The notes under the pieces: generated by a model
What the model saw: only the letters and a program-made list of their open reading frames with translations
Database searches by the model: none
Told to the model about the DNA's origin: nothing
From: Alloprevotella sp.
GTDB taxonomy: Bacteria; Bacteroidota; Bacteroidia; Bacteroidales; Bacteroidaceae
Assembly: GCA_017477205.1 (NCBI GenBank)
Contig: JAFUXE010000025.1
Coordinates: 1-20,521 of the forward strand
Reading direction: 5' to 3'
Length of the DNA stretch: 20,521 bases
Part shown: one piece after another, positions 1 through 6,227 of the stretch
Layout: the number at the start of each line of letters is the position of its first letter
How positions within the stretch are numbered: position 1 is the stretch's first letter
Position numbers and translations under genes: made by a program

Positions 1-133
1 AACGGGCATAGCCTAAAACTTGCTGAAGTTCTCTGGCGTACCACACTTCGACGGCATTGCCTTCATCATCTTTTATATTTTTTGCCATCAAGTCGAATGC
101 CGACTTGTACTGCCGTATTTTTTGAATGTCCAT
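1..133 (-). CDS. DinD-like / BRO-N family protein, N-terminal part (runs off window)
   Basis: An open frame on the minus strand begins with ATG at 133-131 and leaves the window at base 1, so only about 44 residues are visible. The visible protein starts MDIQKIRQYKSAFDLMAKN and continues to VWYARELQQVLGYAR. The W-Y-A-R-E-L-Q-x-x-L-G-Y motif is typical of the N-terminal BRO/DinD (DNA-damage-inducible protein D) family. Function in that family is poorly defined; E. coli dinD is SOS-induced and its product has been linked to modulation of RecA. The start lies five bases after the stop of the XRE regulator at 139, with AGGAG just upstream, so the two are probably co-transcribed. A regulator next to a DinD-like gene is common in mobile elements, which is an inference here. 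The rest of the gene cannot be judged. Confidence 0.72.
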   Translation of the reverse strand, partial: MDIQKIRQYKSAFDLMAKNIKDDEGNAVEVWYARELQQVLGYAR

Positions 134-138
134 AACTC

Positions 139-348
139 CTATTCTTTCTCGGTCCATAATAAGTCATCCACGCTGACACAAAGAATCTGGGCCAGTCGGA
201 TGAACATTTCAACATTGGGTTGGGCAGCGTTTGTCACCCACTTCGATATAACCGCAGGGTCTTTACCAAGGATTTCCGACAACTGCTTGTTGGTCATTCC
301 CTTCTCTGCAAGCACTACCTTGAGACGATTTATTCGTTTACGTTCCAT
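139..348 (-). CDS. Small XRE/Cro-type helix-turn-helix transcriptional regulator
   Basis: This 69-residue protein is essentially a single HTH_3 domain. The segment K-G-M-T-N-K-Q-L-S-E-I-L-G (about residues 16-28) is the first helix-turn part, D-P-A-V-I-S-K-W is the recognition helix, and the tail P-N-V-E-M-F-I-R-L-A-Q-I-L-C-V-S-V-D-D-L-L is the usual C-terminal signature of XRE repressors. It should act as a cytosolic DNA-binding dimer. It sits immediately upstream of the DinD-like gene with a five-base gap, so it may control that gene and itself. A -7-like box TAAATTTG lies at 378-371 on the same strand. No cleavage or ligand domain is present, so induction by a separate antirepressor or by proteolysis would be needed. 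Family assignment is firm; the target is unknown. Confidence 0.85.
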   Translation of the reverse strand: MERKRINRLKVVLAEKGMTNKQLSEILGKDPAVISKWVTNAAQPNVEMFIRLAQILCVSVDDLLWTEKE

Positions 349-370
349 TCGTATTCTGCTAATTCGACTA

Positions 371-378
371 CAAATTTA
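371..378 (-). promoter_or_regulatory. Possible Bacteroidetes -7 box for the XRE-DinD pair
   Basis: TAAATTTG, matching TAnnTTTG, lies about 23 bases upstream of the ATG at 348. No TTTG -33 box is seen at the expected 19-21 base spacing; a TTTG at 394-391 is too close. Weak evidence. Confidence 0.35.
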
Positions 379-633
379 CATAAAACTTTTCAAAGTCAGT
401 GCTGTTTGAGTAAAAATCTGGTATTAGTAAGTTAAAAAATTGATTTTATATTCGATTTCCCATATTGTTTGCACGTTCTATAGGTTCATTTGTCAACTCA
501 TCATCTGTACCATTCTTCATACAATGGCCATTGAGCTATGCTTTTTTCCTTCTCAGGCTCAGTCGCATCAAGGGTGTATCAAAAGGCTATGGTGAGGCTG
601 AAGGCTTTTGGAAGGATATCTTAGGCTTTTTAT

Positions 634-725
634 GAACATAGGGTTCGTGGCCCCACGAACATAGGGTTCATTGGCCGACGAACATAGGGTTCGTGGCCCC
701 ATGAACATAGGGTTCGGGAAACGGG
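634..725. repeat. 23-bp tandem hairpin array, 4 units
   Basis: The 13-mer GAACATAGGGTTC recurs exactly at 634, 657, 680 and 703, a strict 23-bp period. The remaining ten bases vary: GTGGCCCCAC, ATTGGCCGAC, GTGGCCCCAT, then a diverged GGGAAACGGG. Adjacent units form hairpins: GTTCGTGG (643-650) pairs perfectly with CCACGAAC (653-660), and the equivalent stems between units 2/3 and 3/4 keep pairing largely through G-T wobble changes. The preserved pairing suggests structure matters in RNA or single-stranded DNA. Function unknown. Confidence 0.85.
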
Positions 726-759
726 GCTCGAAACATGGGTTTGTAGTTTAACGATTTTG

Positions 760-895
760 GTTGACTACTCTCAGTCTTATTTGTAATGTGGGTTGACCTT
801 GGTTGATACTTAATTTTAGTTTCAGTTGACAGCTGTCGTTGCTTGTTTATATTTTCAGTTGACGGTGTTTTTTGTTATTCACAAACCAGGTTGAC
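760..895. repeat. Five GTTGAC hexamers at 32-33 bp spacing
   Basis: GTTGAC occurs at 760, 792, 825, 858 and 890, spaced 32, 33, 33 and 32 bp, close to three helical turns. The intervening sequence is T-rich and shares only loose similarity, such as a TTTCA just before the third and fourth copies. It could be an iteron-like set of binding sites on one DNA face or an eroded tandem repeat. The protein that would bind is unknown. Confidence 0.55.
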
Positions 896-1059
896 CACGG
901 AAGTCGCCTGCAAAGCTAATTAATTGCTTACCCGTTGGATGAATTAAATATGTTTCTGAGGGGGCTTTGTGCATCAAGTCTTCATGTGAATAGTATTGAA
1001 GCGCATATTTGATTCAACCAACGAGGTTGTTTCTATTTAGCCAAGCCCTACCCAGCTCT

Positions 1060-1103
1060 TAGGCTCCTCTTAGCCTCCTTCTAGGCTCCTTCTAGGCTCC
1101 TTC
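1060..1103. repeat. 11-bp C-rich tandem repeat, 4 copies
   Basis: The unit TAGGCTCCTTC occurs four times end to end (1060, 1071, 1082, 1093). The last two are identical and the first two carry one change each. Another degenerate copy may follow. No coding or promoter role is evident. Confidence 0.8.
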
Positions 1104-1122
1104 TAAGCTTACTCATAAGGGA

Positions 1123-1166
1123 GGGTAGAGTATGGGTAGAGCGTGGGTGAAGGGAGGGTGAAGGGA
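1123..1166. repeat. 11-bp G-rich tandem repeat with G-quadruplex motif
   Basis: Four 11-bp units start with GGGT: GGGTAGAGTAT (1123), GGGTAGAGCGT (1134), and GGGTGAAGGGA twice (1145, 1156). Within 1145-1165 the four GGG runs are separated by loops of 4, 1 and 4 bases, a canonical G3N1-7 quadruplex pattern on the plus strand. The array sits 19 bases after the C-rich 11-bp array. Confidence 0.75.
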
Positions 1167-1181
1167 AGGTACACCGATTCT

Positions 1182-1271
1182 GTTTCAACCACAAAGGAAT
1201 ACGAAGCAACACGAAAATTGATACGTAGCGGCTTGTTTTGCTTCGTGCAAATTCGCATTTCGTGGTTCAAC
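1182..1271. repeat. Imperfect palindromic dispersed element
   Basis: The left arm, beginning TTCAACCACAAAGGA and continuing with ACGAAG and ACACGAAAA, is roughly complementary to the right arm, which ends TTCGTGGTTCAAC. The left arm resembles the sequence at 2832-2872, so it appears to be a dispersed intergenic repeat. It could form an imperfect hairpin of about 90 nt. No coding capacity is recognised. Confidence 0.5.
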
Positions 1272-1408
1272 TCTTCTATACACGATGTATCTTATTTAGA
1301 CAACGTTCTTACTTTTCAAGAGTGCCCCTACGGGCAGCAACCGGGTTCGAAAGATAATTAAATGTTATTCTGCGCCGTGCAAGCGCAGGGCGGTTGCGGA
1401 AGATGACG

Positions 1409-2686
1409 CTATGATTGCAAGAGCCACTTCCAGACGGGGACAACCTCAATGGTGATACCATCCTCGACTATCTGCCGCTCCGTTTCCCAAGTAACGATAA
1501 TGCCTTGATACTGTCTATATGCTTTCATGAACTTAACGAGTCCGCCCACTTCGCGCTCGTAAGTATCAAGGTCGTCGATACTGTACGACACCTGAATTGC
1601 CTTGTTTGCCTCCGGTATGCAGAAATCTATTTCCACGCCTTTATTATAATAGTATAGGCGCAGCTCATCTGCGGTGTTAGGATAGCTTTTATTCAGATGG
1701 ACAGCAACGATATTCTCCAGCAATTTTGTCTCACCGCCCGTAAGAAAAAGGTTCAGTATGCCATTGTCGGCAAAATAACGTTTTACGATGGTCTGTTGTT
1801 CTGTCAGCGGTGAGACCAGATTGGGTATGGAGAATATGAGATACGCATCCTCCATATAGCTGAGATAATCTTTTAATACCGTTGGGCTTATACTCTCACC
1901 TGAGGACTTGATAATGTGCTCCAGCCGCTTAAGCGTTGTCGGCTGCATCACGCTGTCTGCCAATTTCCTTGCCAGCAGTCGGAATATACGTGGATTTCGA
2001 ATCTTATTGCGTTCCACGATGTCACCCATCAGAATCTTCTGATAGAGTGATGTCAGCCATTCACGCTTATCCGTTTTGTCAAACGACTCGGCAAAACCGC
2101 CACGATAGAAGTATTCATTGAAGTGCCGCAACACCATGAGCCTCTTTTCCTCCAGGAATTCCCAGTTTCGGTCAAGCATAACACCATGATAGTGCAGAAA
2201 CTCTCCGAAAGAGAACGGGTATATATTGCGGTGGACGTAGCTGCCGCCAAGTGTGGAGGTGATATCCCGGCTGAGCATTTTCGCATTGCTGCCCGTAATC
2301 ATAACACGGTATTTTTCCTCGGACAGACGACGGGCAAATTTCTCCCATCCGGCAATATTCTGGATTTCATCGAGATATATGAGGGGACGCTTCTGGCCAT
2401 ACATTTCCCAATAGGCATTGAGCAACAATCCAAGCTCATCTGACTTCATCGAAGCAAGACGCTCGTCTTCAAAATTGATGTAAAGGAAGTCCTCTACAGT
2501 GTTTTCCCCACTGGCAACCCTTGCTTGCATATCCTGATACAGCGTGTACGACTTTCCCGCACGACGAATACCGACGAGCACATAGCATGTCTGTTTGTCG
2601 AAAAGCCCTGTTCTTTGCAACAGTTTAGTCATCCCTATTTGCCGTTGTTTCTCGCTGATAACGGTCTTGATGGTTTGCTTGTCCAT
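1409..2686 (-). CDS. AAA-family ATPase with DUF4143-type C-terminus
   Basis: This protein of about 425 residues belongs to the large archaeal/bacterial family of ATP-binding proteins carrying a DUF4143 domain. The Walker A motif G-I-R-R-A-G-K-S is at about residues 39-46, Walker B (L-I-Y-L-D-E-I-Q) at about 102-109, and a sensor-like M-I-T-G-S-N-A-K-M-L follows. The C-terminal half has the nuclease-like G-V-E-I-D-F pattern seen in DUF4143 proteins. The biochemical role of the family is unsettled; copies are variable and often lie in accessory DNA. I chose ATG at 2686 because the frame can be extended only to a TTG at 2713, and that TTG overlaps the -7 box TACTTTTG (2718-2711). The gene stands alone between repeat-rich stretches and is more AT-rich than the genes from 2.9 kb onward, consistent with acquisition. 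Confidence 0.88.
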   Translation of the reverse strand: MDKQTIKTVISEKQRQIGMTKLLQRTGLFDKQTCYVLVGIRRAGKSYTLYQDMQARVASGENTVEDFLYINFEDERLASMKSDELGLLLNAYWEMYGQKRPLIYLDEIQNIAGWEKFARRLSEEKYRVMITGSNAKMLSRDITSTLGGSYVHRNIYPFSFGEFLHYHGVMLDRNWEFLEEKRLMVLRHFNEYFYRGGFAESFDKTDKREWLTSLYQKILMGDIVERNKIRNPRIFRLLARKLADSVMQPTTLKRLEHIIKSSGESISPTVLKDYLSYMEDAYLIFSIPNLVSPLTEQQTIVKRYFADNGILNLFLTGGETKLLENIVAVHLNKSYPNTADELRLYYYNKGVEIDFCIPEANKAIQVSYSIDDLDTYEREVGGLVKFMKAYRQYQGIIVTWETERQIVEDGITIEVVPVWKWLLQS

Positions 2687-2710
2687 AACAAGATTCTTAA
2701 GTTTACTTTG

Positions 2711-2718
2711 CAAAAGTA
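2711..2718 (-). promoter_or_regulatory. -7 promoter box for the DUF4143 ATPase
   Basis: TACTTTTG followed by C matches the Bacteroidetes -7 consensus. It implies a transcript starting near 2706 and a leader of about 20 bases before the ATG at 2686. No TTTG is seen at ideal -33 spacing. Confidence 0.5.
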
Positions 2719-2831
2719 CGGAATTATTTTAAACTAAACTTTATTATATTGGCATTTTCTGCTTCGTTTAAGTCTTTTTAACCGTTCAATCCTGTTCGGC
2801 CACTATAGATTTGGGGTTCATCGCGAAGGTT

Positions 2832-2872
2832 TTCAACCACGAAGGGACACGAAGGACAAAGGGACACGAAAA
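2832..2872. repeat. Dispersed ACCACGAAGG-type repeat
   Basis: The segment begins TTCAACCACGAAGGGACACG and continues with further GGACA and ACACGAAAA blocks. It matches the left arm of the palindromic element at 1182-1217 apart from small changes. It abuts the T-tract of the greA-HIT terminator on the minus strand. Confidence 0.5.
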
Positions 2873-2899
2873 AAGGAGACGGTCGTACGACGCGTCTCC
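2869..2899 (-). terminator. Rho-independent terminator of the greA-HIT operon
   Basis: On the minus strand, GGAGAC (2899-2894) pairs with GTCTCC (2880-2875). An internal perfect palindrome GTCGTACGAC lies between, and six T residues (2874-2869) follow. It lies about 70 bases after the HIT stop codon. Confidence 0.85.
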
Positions 2900-2969
2900 T
2901 GTGGGTTTCTGCGGCAGGCAAAGGGCCTGGGCGGGCAATGTGGGGACAGCTGCCCACTACCCCACTACC

Positions 2970-3368
2970 CTACTGCTGCTCGAAGGCTTGCAGGATGCGG
3001 GAGGCAATCTGCATCATCTCGTCGGGGGCGAGGGAGAGCTTTTTCTTCCCGAAGTCCATGTCCACCTCGCTTTGCAGCGGGGCAAGGTGCACGTGGGCAT
3101 GGGGAACGTCGAGGCCCATTACGGCAACACCGACCTTCTTACAGGGGAACACGGCCTTGATGGCAGCGGCCACGCGCTTCGTGAAAGCCATCATGCGGCC
3201 AAGCTCTTCGTCGGAAAGGTCGAAGAAATAGTCCACTTCGCGCTTCGGGATGACGAGGGCGTGGCCCTGCGTCACGGGATTGATGTCAAGGAATGCGTAG
3301 AACTCCTCGTTCTCGGCACATTTGTAGGAGGGAATCTCTCCTGCTACGATTTTACTGAAGATGGTCAT
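2970..3368 (-). CDS. HIT family nucleotide-binding hydrolase
   Basis: This 132-residue protein has the histidine triad H90-A-H92-V-H94 followed by L-A-P-L, and the N-terminal signature T-I-F-S-K-I-V-A-G-E-I-P-S-Y seen in HINT/PKCI-like members. Family members hydrolyse or transfer nucleotide phosphoramidates or dinucleoside phosphates, with the central histidine of the triad forming a nucleotidyl intermediate. Length and motifs are complete, so the enzyme should be active in the cytosol; the natural substrate cannot be told. It lies 38 bases downstream of greA on the same strand and shares its terminator, an arrangement I know from other Bacteroidales. The ATG at 3368 gives the expected family N-terminus. 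Confidence 0.93.
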   Translation of the reverse strand: MTIFSKIVAGEIPSYKCAENEEFYAFLDINPVTQGHALVIPKREVDYFFDLSDEELGRMMAFTKRVAAAIKAVFPCKKVGVAVMGLDVPHAHVHLAPLQSEVDMDFGKKKLSLAPDEMMQIASRILQAFEQQ

Positions 3369-3406
3369 CGCGAAAAGATGTTTGCAGGTTTTCTGTGAAT
3401 GGGGTT

Positions 3407-3871
3407 TCAGATGGTGATTTCGATGATTTCAAGGTGAATGGTGCCTTGCGGAATCTTCACCTCCACGACGTCGCCCACCTTGTGGCCGAGCAGTCCCTGT
3501 GCTATGGGCGTCTGCGAGGAGATCTTGCCTTCGCGCAGGTTGGCCTCGCTCTCGCTGACGATGGTGTACTTCATCTGCATCCCCGTCTTCGTATTCTTCA
3601 TGGTGACGGTGGAGAGAATCTGCACGGTGTCGTTGGACAGGCGGCTGGGGTCTATGATCTTAGCGTCGGCAATGGAAGCCTTCAGCGTGTTGATGCGGAG
3701 TTCGAGCATCGCCTGCGCTTCCTTTGCGGCTTCGTACTCGCTGTTTTCGGAGAGGTCTCCCTTGTCGCGTGCTTCGGCAATGGCGGCCGATGCGGCACTG
3801 CGTTCCACCGTTTCCATGTGGCGGAGGCGGGCTACCATCTTGTCGTAGCCCTCTTGTGTCATGTATGCCAT
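3407..3871 (-). CDS. greA: Transcription elongation factor GreA
   Basis: This 154-residue protein has the usual GreA length. An N-terminal antiparallel coiled coil spans about residues 1-75, with its acidic tip K-G-D39-L-S-E42-N-S-E-Y; the acidic residues coordinate Mg2+ in the RNA polymerase secondary channel. A C-terminal FKBP-like domain contains T-P-I-A-Q-G-L-L-G-H-K-V-G-D-V-V-E-V. GreA rescues backtracked polymerase by stimulating cleavage of the nascent 3' end. The gene is transcribed with the HIT gene from a promoter at 4056-4026, leaving an unusually long leader of about 150 bases. No deviations in key residues are seen. Confidence 0.97.
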   Translation of the reverse strand: MAYMTQEGYDKMVARLRHMETVERSAASAAIAEARDKGDLSENSEYEAAKEAQAMLELRINTLKASIADAKIIDPSRLSNDTVQILSTVTMKNTKTGMQMKYTIVSESEANLREGKISSQTPIAQGLLGHKVGDVVEVKIPQGTIHLEIIEITI

Positions 3872-4025
3872 GTTTTCGTCTGGTAGTTTTTGTTTCTTTT
3901 CTTTTTAGTTTATTGCTCGCGCGGGTGCGTCCTTAGAGACTAAAAAATTTGAAAGAACTCCGCCCCCCTACGGGAAGGAATCCTCTCTTCACGCTTCCTG
4001 TCAACGTACCTGTTAAATCGCGGGG
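3872..4025 (-). promoter_or_regulatory. Long 5' leader of greA
   Basis: Between the predicted start of transcription (about 4021) and the greA ATG (3871) lie about 150 untranslated bases. They include a G-rich block near 3961-3975 (minus strand) and an A-rich segment before the start codon. I do not recognise a known riboswitch or ribosomal leader motif. Confidence 0.4.
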
Positions 4026-4056
4026 CAAAAGTAGGCGGATATTTTGAGACGCCCAA
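4026..4056 (-). promoter_or_regulatory. Promoter of the greA-HIT operon
   Basis: Minus-strand TTGG at 4056-4053 is followed after 19 bases by TACTTTTG at 4033-4026, matching the Bacteroidetes -33/-7 arrangement. It diverges from the promoter at 4107-4135. Confidence 0.7.
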
Positions 4057-4106
4057 GGTTTCTGTGCTTTTTTTTCTCCGGACACAACTTTTTCCGGGGA
4101 CAAACA

Positions 4107-4135
4107 TTGGTATTACGAAAAAATGACTATATTTG
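4107..4135 (+). promoter_or_regulatory. Promoter of the outer-membrane protein gene
   Basis: TTGG (4107-4110) and TATATTTG (4128-4135) fit the Bacteroidetes -33/-7 pattern with 17 bases between them. Transcription would begin near 4140, which excludes the in-frame ATG at 4123 as the start and supports the ATG at 4198. Confidence 0.65.
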
Positions 4136-4197
4136 CGGCGGAAAAGAATACAAAAAGAACCAAGACAATCAGTATTTACCCCATAAACACTTACATC

Positions 4198-5013
4198 ATG
4201 AAAAGAATCTCACTCATCGTTCTGGGAGCAGCATTGCTGTTTTCGACGTCCCTGCGTGCACAGGAGGCGGACAACAACCTCTTCAACCACCTGGGCGTTG
4301 GCGTAGCCGTCGGTACGGACGGTATAGGCTTTGACGTGGCTGCCCCCATCGGCAACTACGTGCAGGTACGTGCCGGCTACAACTTCCTGCCGCAGATCAA
4401 GCCCACCATCACGGTTGACTACGAGTACGACAACCATCAAGACCTCAACACGCACTGGGAAAGCGACGGCCAGATCACAATCAAGAAGAACGACTTCAAG
4501 CTCCTCTTCGACGTGTACCCCTTCAAGAAGAGCTCCTTCCGCGTGACGGCTGGTGCCTACATCGGTGGTTCCGACATAGCTACCGTGAAGAACAAAGGCA
4601 AGCTGAACGGTGTGCTGGAAGCAGACTACGGCGACTCTCAAATCACGCTTGGCGAAGGTCCCACGGCAAAGGACTTCGGAACAGACCCTGACGGTAACGT
4701 GAAGGGACGCGTTCGCGTGAACGGCTTCAAGCCTTACCTGGGCATTGGCTTCGGACGCTCCGTTCCCGGCAAGCTGGTAAGCGTCAGCTGCGATCTGGGC
4801 GTACAGTTCTGGGGAACCCCGAAGCTTGAAATCTACGACTACGAGGTAAGAAAGGACACGCAGGGCAACATCCTGACCGACACCAGCGGATGGCGCACCA
4901 TCGAGAAGTCCGACTTCACGGAGGACGAGGACATGTACGACGTGATGAAGATTGTGGACAAGGTGACCGTTTACCCCACCATCAACATCCGCGTCGGCTT
5001 CCGCGCCTTCTGA
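4198..5013 (+). CDS. Outer-membrane beta-barrel protein of unknown function
   Basis: This protein of 271 residues has a clear signal peptide, MKRISLIVLGAALLFSTS ending L-R-A-Q at about residue 22. The mature part alternates polar and hydrophobic residues in beta-strand style (G-V-G-V-A-V-G, Y-V-Q-V-R-A-G-Y-N-F). It ends V-Y-P-T-I-N-I-R-V-G-F-R-A-F; a terminal phenylalanine is the usual recognition signal for barrel assembly. I infer an 8-10 strand outer-membrane barrel, with no recognised ligand. An upstream in-frame ATG at 4123 lies within the promoter and would bury the signal peptide, so ATG 4198 is preferred. The lipoprotein gene follows 60 bases downstream and is probably co-transcribed. 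Confidence 0.82.
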   Translation: MKRISLIVLGAALLFSTSLRAQEADNNLFNHLGVGVAVGTDGIGFDVAAPIGNYVQVRAGYNFLPQIKPTITVDYEYDNHQDLNTHWESDGQITIKKNDFKLLFDVYPFKKSSFRVTAGAYIGGSDIATVKNKGKLNGVLEADYGDSQITLGEGPTAKDFGTDPDGNVKGRVRVNGFKPYLGIGFGRSVPGKLVSVSCDLGVQFWGTPKLEIYDYEVRKDTQGNILTDTSGWRTIEKSDFTEDEDMYDVMKIVDKVTVYPTINIRVGFRAF

Positions 5014-5073
5014 TAAAACAGGCAACAGAAAAGCAATAACACAATAAACAACCCCTAAAAAATTTCAATCACA

Positions 5074-6042
5074 ATGAAAAAGAACCTTTTGCTCCTTGCA
5101 GCAATGGCATTCGGAGCATTCGCCTTCACGGCATGTGGTGGCGACGACAGTGGCGGCAGCAGCGATACCGTTTGGACAGGTAAGACTTCCACCTACGGCA
5201 AAGCTTCCAACGCTGACAACACAAAGTCCTTCAAGTCCAACGACGGCAAGACCTTTGCACAGTTCGGTCCCGGCAGCGTTGCTGTCATCGGTTTCAATCC
5301 CAGTGACTTCCCCACCCTCGACAAGACGCGCGTAAAGGGCATCGTTGTCAAGGAAGCAGAAGAGCAGGCTTACTACGTAGGCGTTTACGCCTTCAAGGGT
5401 ACAATCAACCTCAACGGCGAGCCTTGGCTTGAGTTCGAACTGCCCGGATGGGGTATCGTTCGCGTTCAGGGCGAAGGTGTTGACAAGACGATGATCATCG
5501 CCATGACCGATGTTGGTGAACTTGAGACGAAGGTGAAGGAAGAGGGCAAGCTCTATACAGACGTTACCTCCGAGGACATCTGCCGTACATGGGAAGTGCA
5601 GAACACCGAGTTCACATACGAAGAGTTCCAGGGCGAGAAGAGAACGCTTCGCGTGAAGCACAACTTCCCCGGCTGTAACCTCGAGCAAATGGCTGAATGG
5701 CTGAAAAAAGAGCACGGTATCGACATCGCAGCTGACCTCGCTGCCAAGAAGGAAATCGAGACCATCGACTTCAACCCCTACGGCACATTCTCCATCAAGC
5801 TCCTCACGGACAACTGCGTTGGTACTTGGAAGTGGGCAAACGAGCCCCTCGGCATCCTGAACTTCAGCTGGTTCTCCGACAACATGGATAACAGCTTCGA
5901 GAACGGTACGGCCGTTGTTCGCCCGATGGGTAAGAGCAACAACCTCCTTGAGCTGACGCTCGAAGGCAAGGCCATTGACCTTGACACTCCCGGCAAGTAC
6001 TACAAGGTTACCCTCGTAGGCCTGATGTCGGAGAAGAAGTAA
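5074..6042 (+). CDS. Putative surface lipoprotein, function unknown
   Basis: This 322-residue protein has a lipoprotein signal peptide (MKKNLLLLAAMAFGAF then F-T-A-C) with lipidated C21. The next residues, G-G-D-D-S-G-G-S-S, are acidic and flexible; acidic residues right after the cysteine act as a surface-export signal in several Bacteroidetes. No enzymatic motif is recognised. The middle includes a segment W-E-V-Q-N-T-E-F-T-Y-E and a later T-W-K-W-A, which resemble the beta-strand patterns of lipocalin-like Bacteroides lipoproteins, but this is only a suggestion. It shares a transcription unit with the upstream barrel protein and is followed by a strong terminator at 6073. Confidence 0.82.
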   Translation: MKKNLLLLAAMAFGAFAFTACGGDDSGGSSDTVWTGKTSTYGKASNADNTKSFKSNDGKTFAQFGPGSVAVIGFNPSDFPTLDKTRVKGIVVKEAEEQAYYVGVYAFKGTINLNGEPWLEFELPGWGIVRVQGEGVDKTMIIAMTDVGELETKVKEEGKLYTDVTSEDICRTWEVQNTEFTYEEFQGEKRTLRVKHNFPGCNLEQMAEWLKKEHGIDIAADLAAKKEIETIDFNPYGTFSIKLLTDNCVGTWKWANEPLGILNFSWFSDNMDNSFENGTAVVRPMGKSNNLLELTLEGKAIDLDTPGKYYKVTLVGLMSEKK

Positions 6043-6072
6043 GTCAACACATTACTTTATTTATATAATTCG

Positions 6073-6108
6073 TGCGCCTGCGAACACATGTTCGCAGGCG
6101 CATTTTAT
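6073..6108 (+). terminator. Strong intrinsic terminator after the lipoprotein gene
   Basis: A perfect 12-bp stem, TGCGCCTGCGAA (6073-6084) with TTCGCAGGCGCA (6091-6102), closes a six-base loop and is followed by TTTTATT. It lies 30 bases after the stop codon and separates this unit from the convergent operon ending at 6228. Confidence 0.9.
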
Positions 6109-6227
6109 TCGTGCTATCGTGCCCATTGGCCTTACAGGCCGTGCTTTGCAGAAGCAAAAAATCGGTTTATATGCCGGGAAGCTATTAAACAAAAAGGACA
6201 AAGGAGGAGGGAGGGGGCATCGGACCT

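Larger units (their letters stand above)
349..1408. other. Gene-free 1 kb stretch dense in short repeats
   Basis: No open frame here looks like a real gene. A 72-codon frame at 1143-1361 starts inside the G-rich repeat and resembles nothing I know. The stretch holds, in order, a 23-bp tandem hairpin array, regularly spaced GTTGAC hexamers, a C-rich 11-bp array, a G-rich 11-bp array with a G-quadruplex motif, and a palindromic dispersed element; each is listed separately. It is more AT-rich than the central window outside the repeats. Confidence 0.7.

Noticed and set aside
634..725. CRISPR-like array
   Set aside because: The period is only 23 bp with ten variable bases, there are no spacer-length unique segments, and no cas genes are present.
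1143..1361. 72-codon plus-strand frame
   Set aside because: It starts inside the G-rich tandem repeat, crosses the palindromic element, and has no promoter or recognisable protein.
2687..2713. TTG start of the DUF4143 ATPase
   Set aside because: The codon lies within the -7 box TACTTTTG, so it would precede the transcript; ATG 2686 fits better.
4123..4197. N-terminal extension of the beta-barrel protein
   Set aside because: It lies within the -7 promoter region and would place 25 residues before a clear signal peptide.
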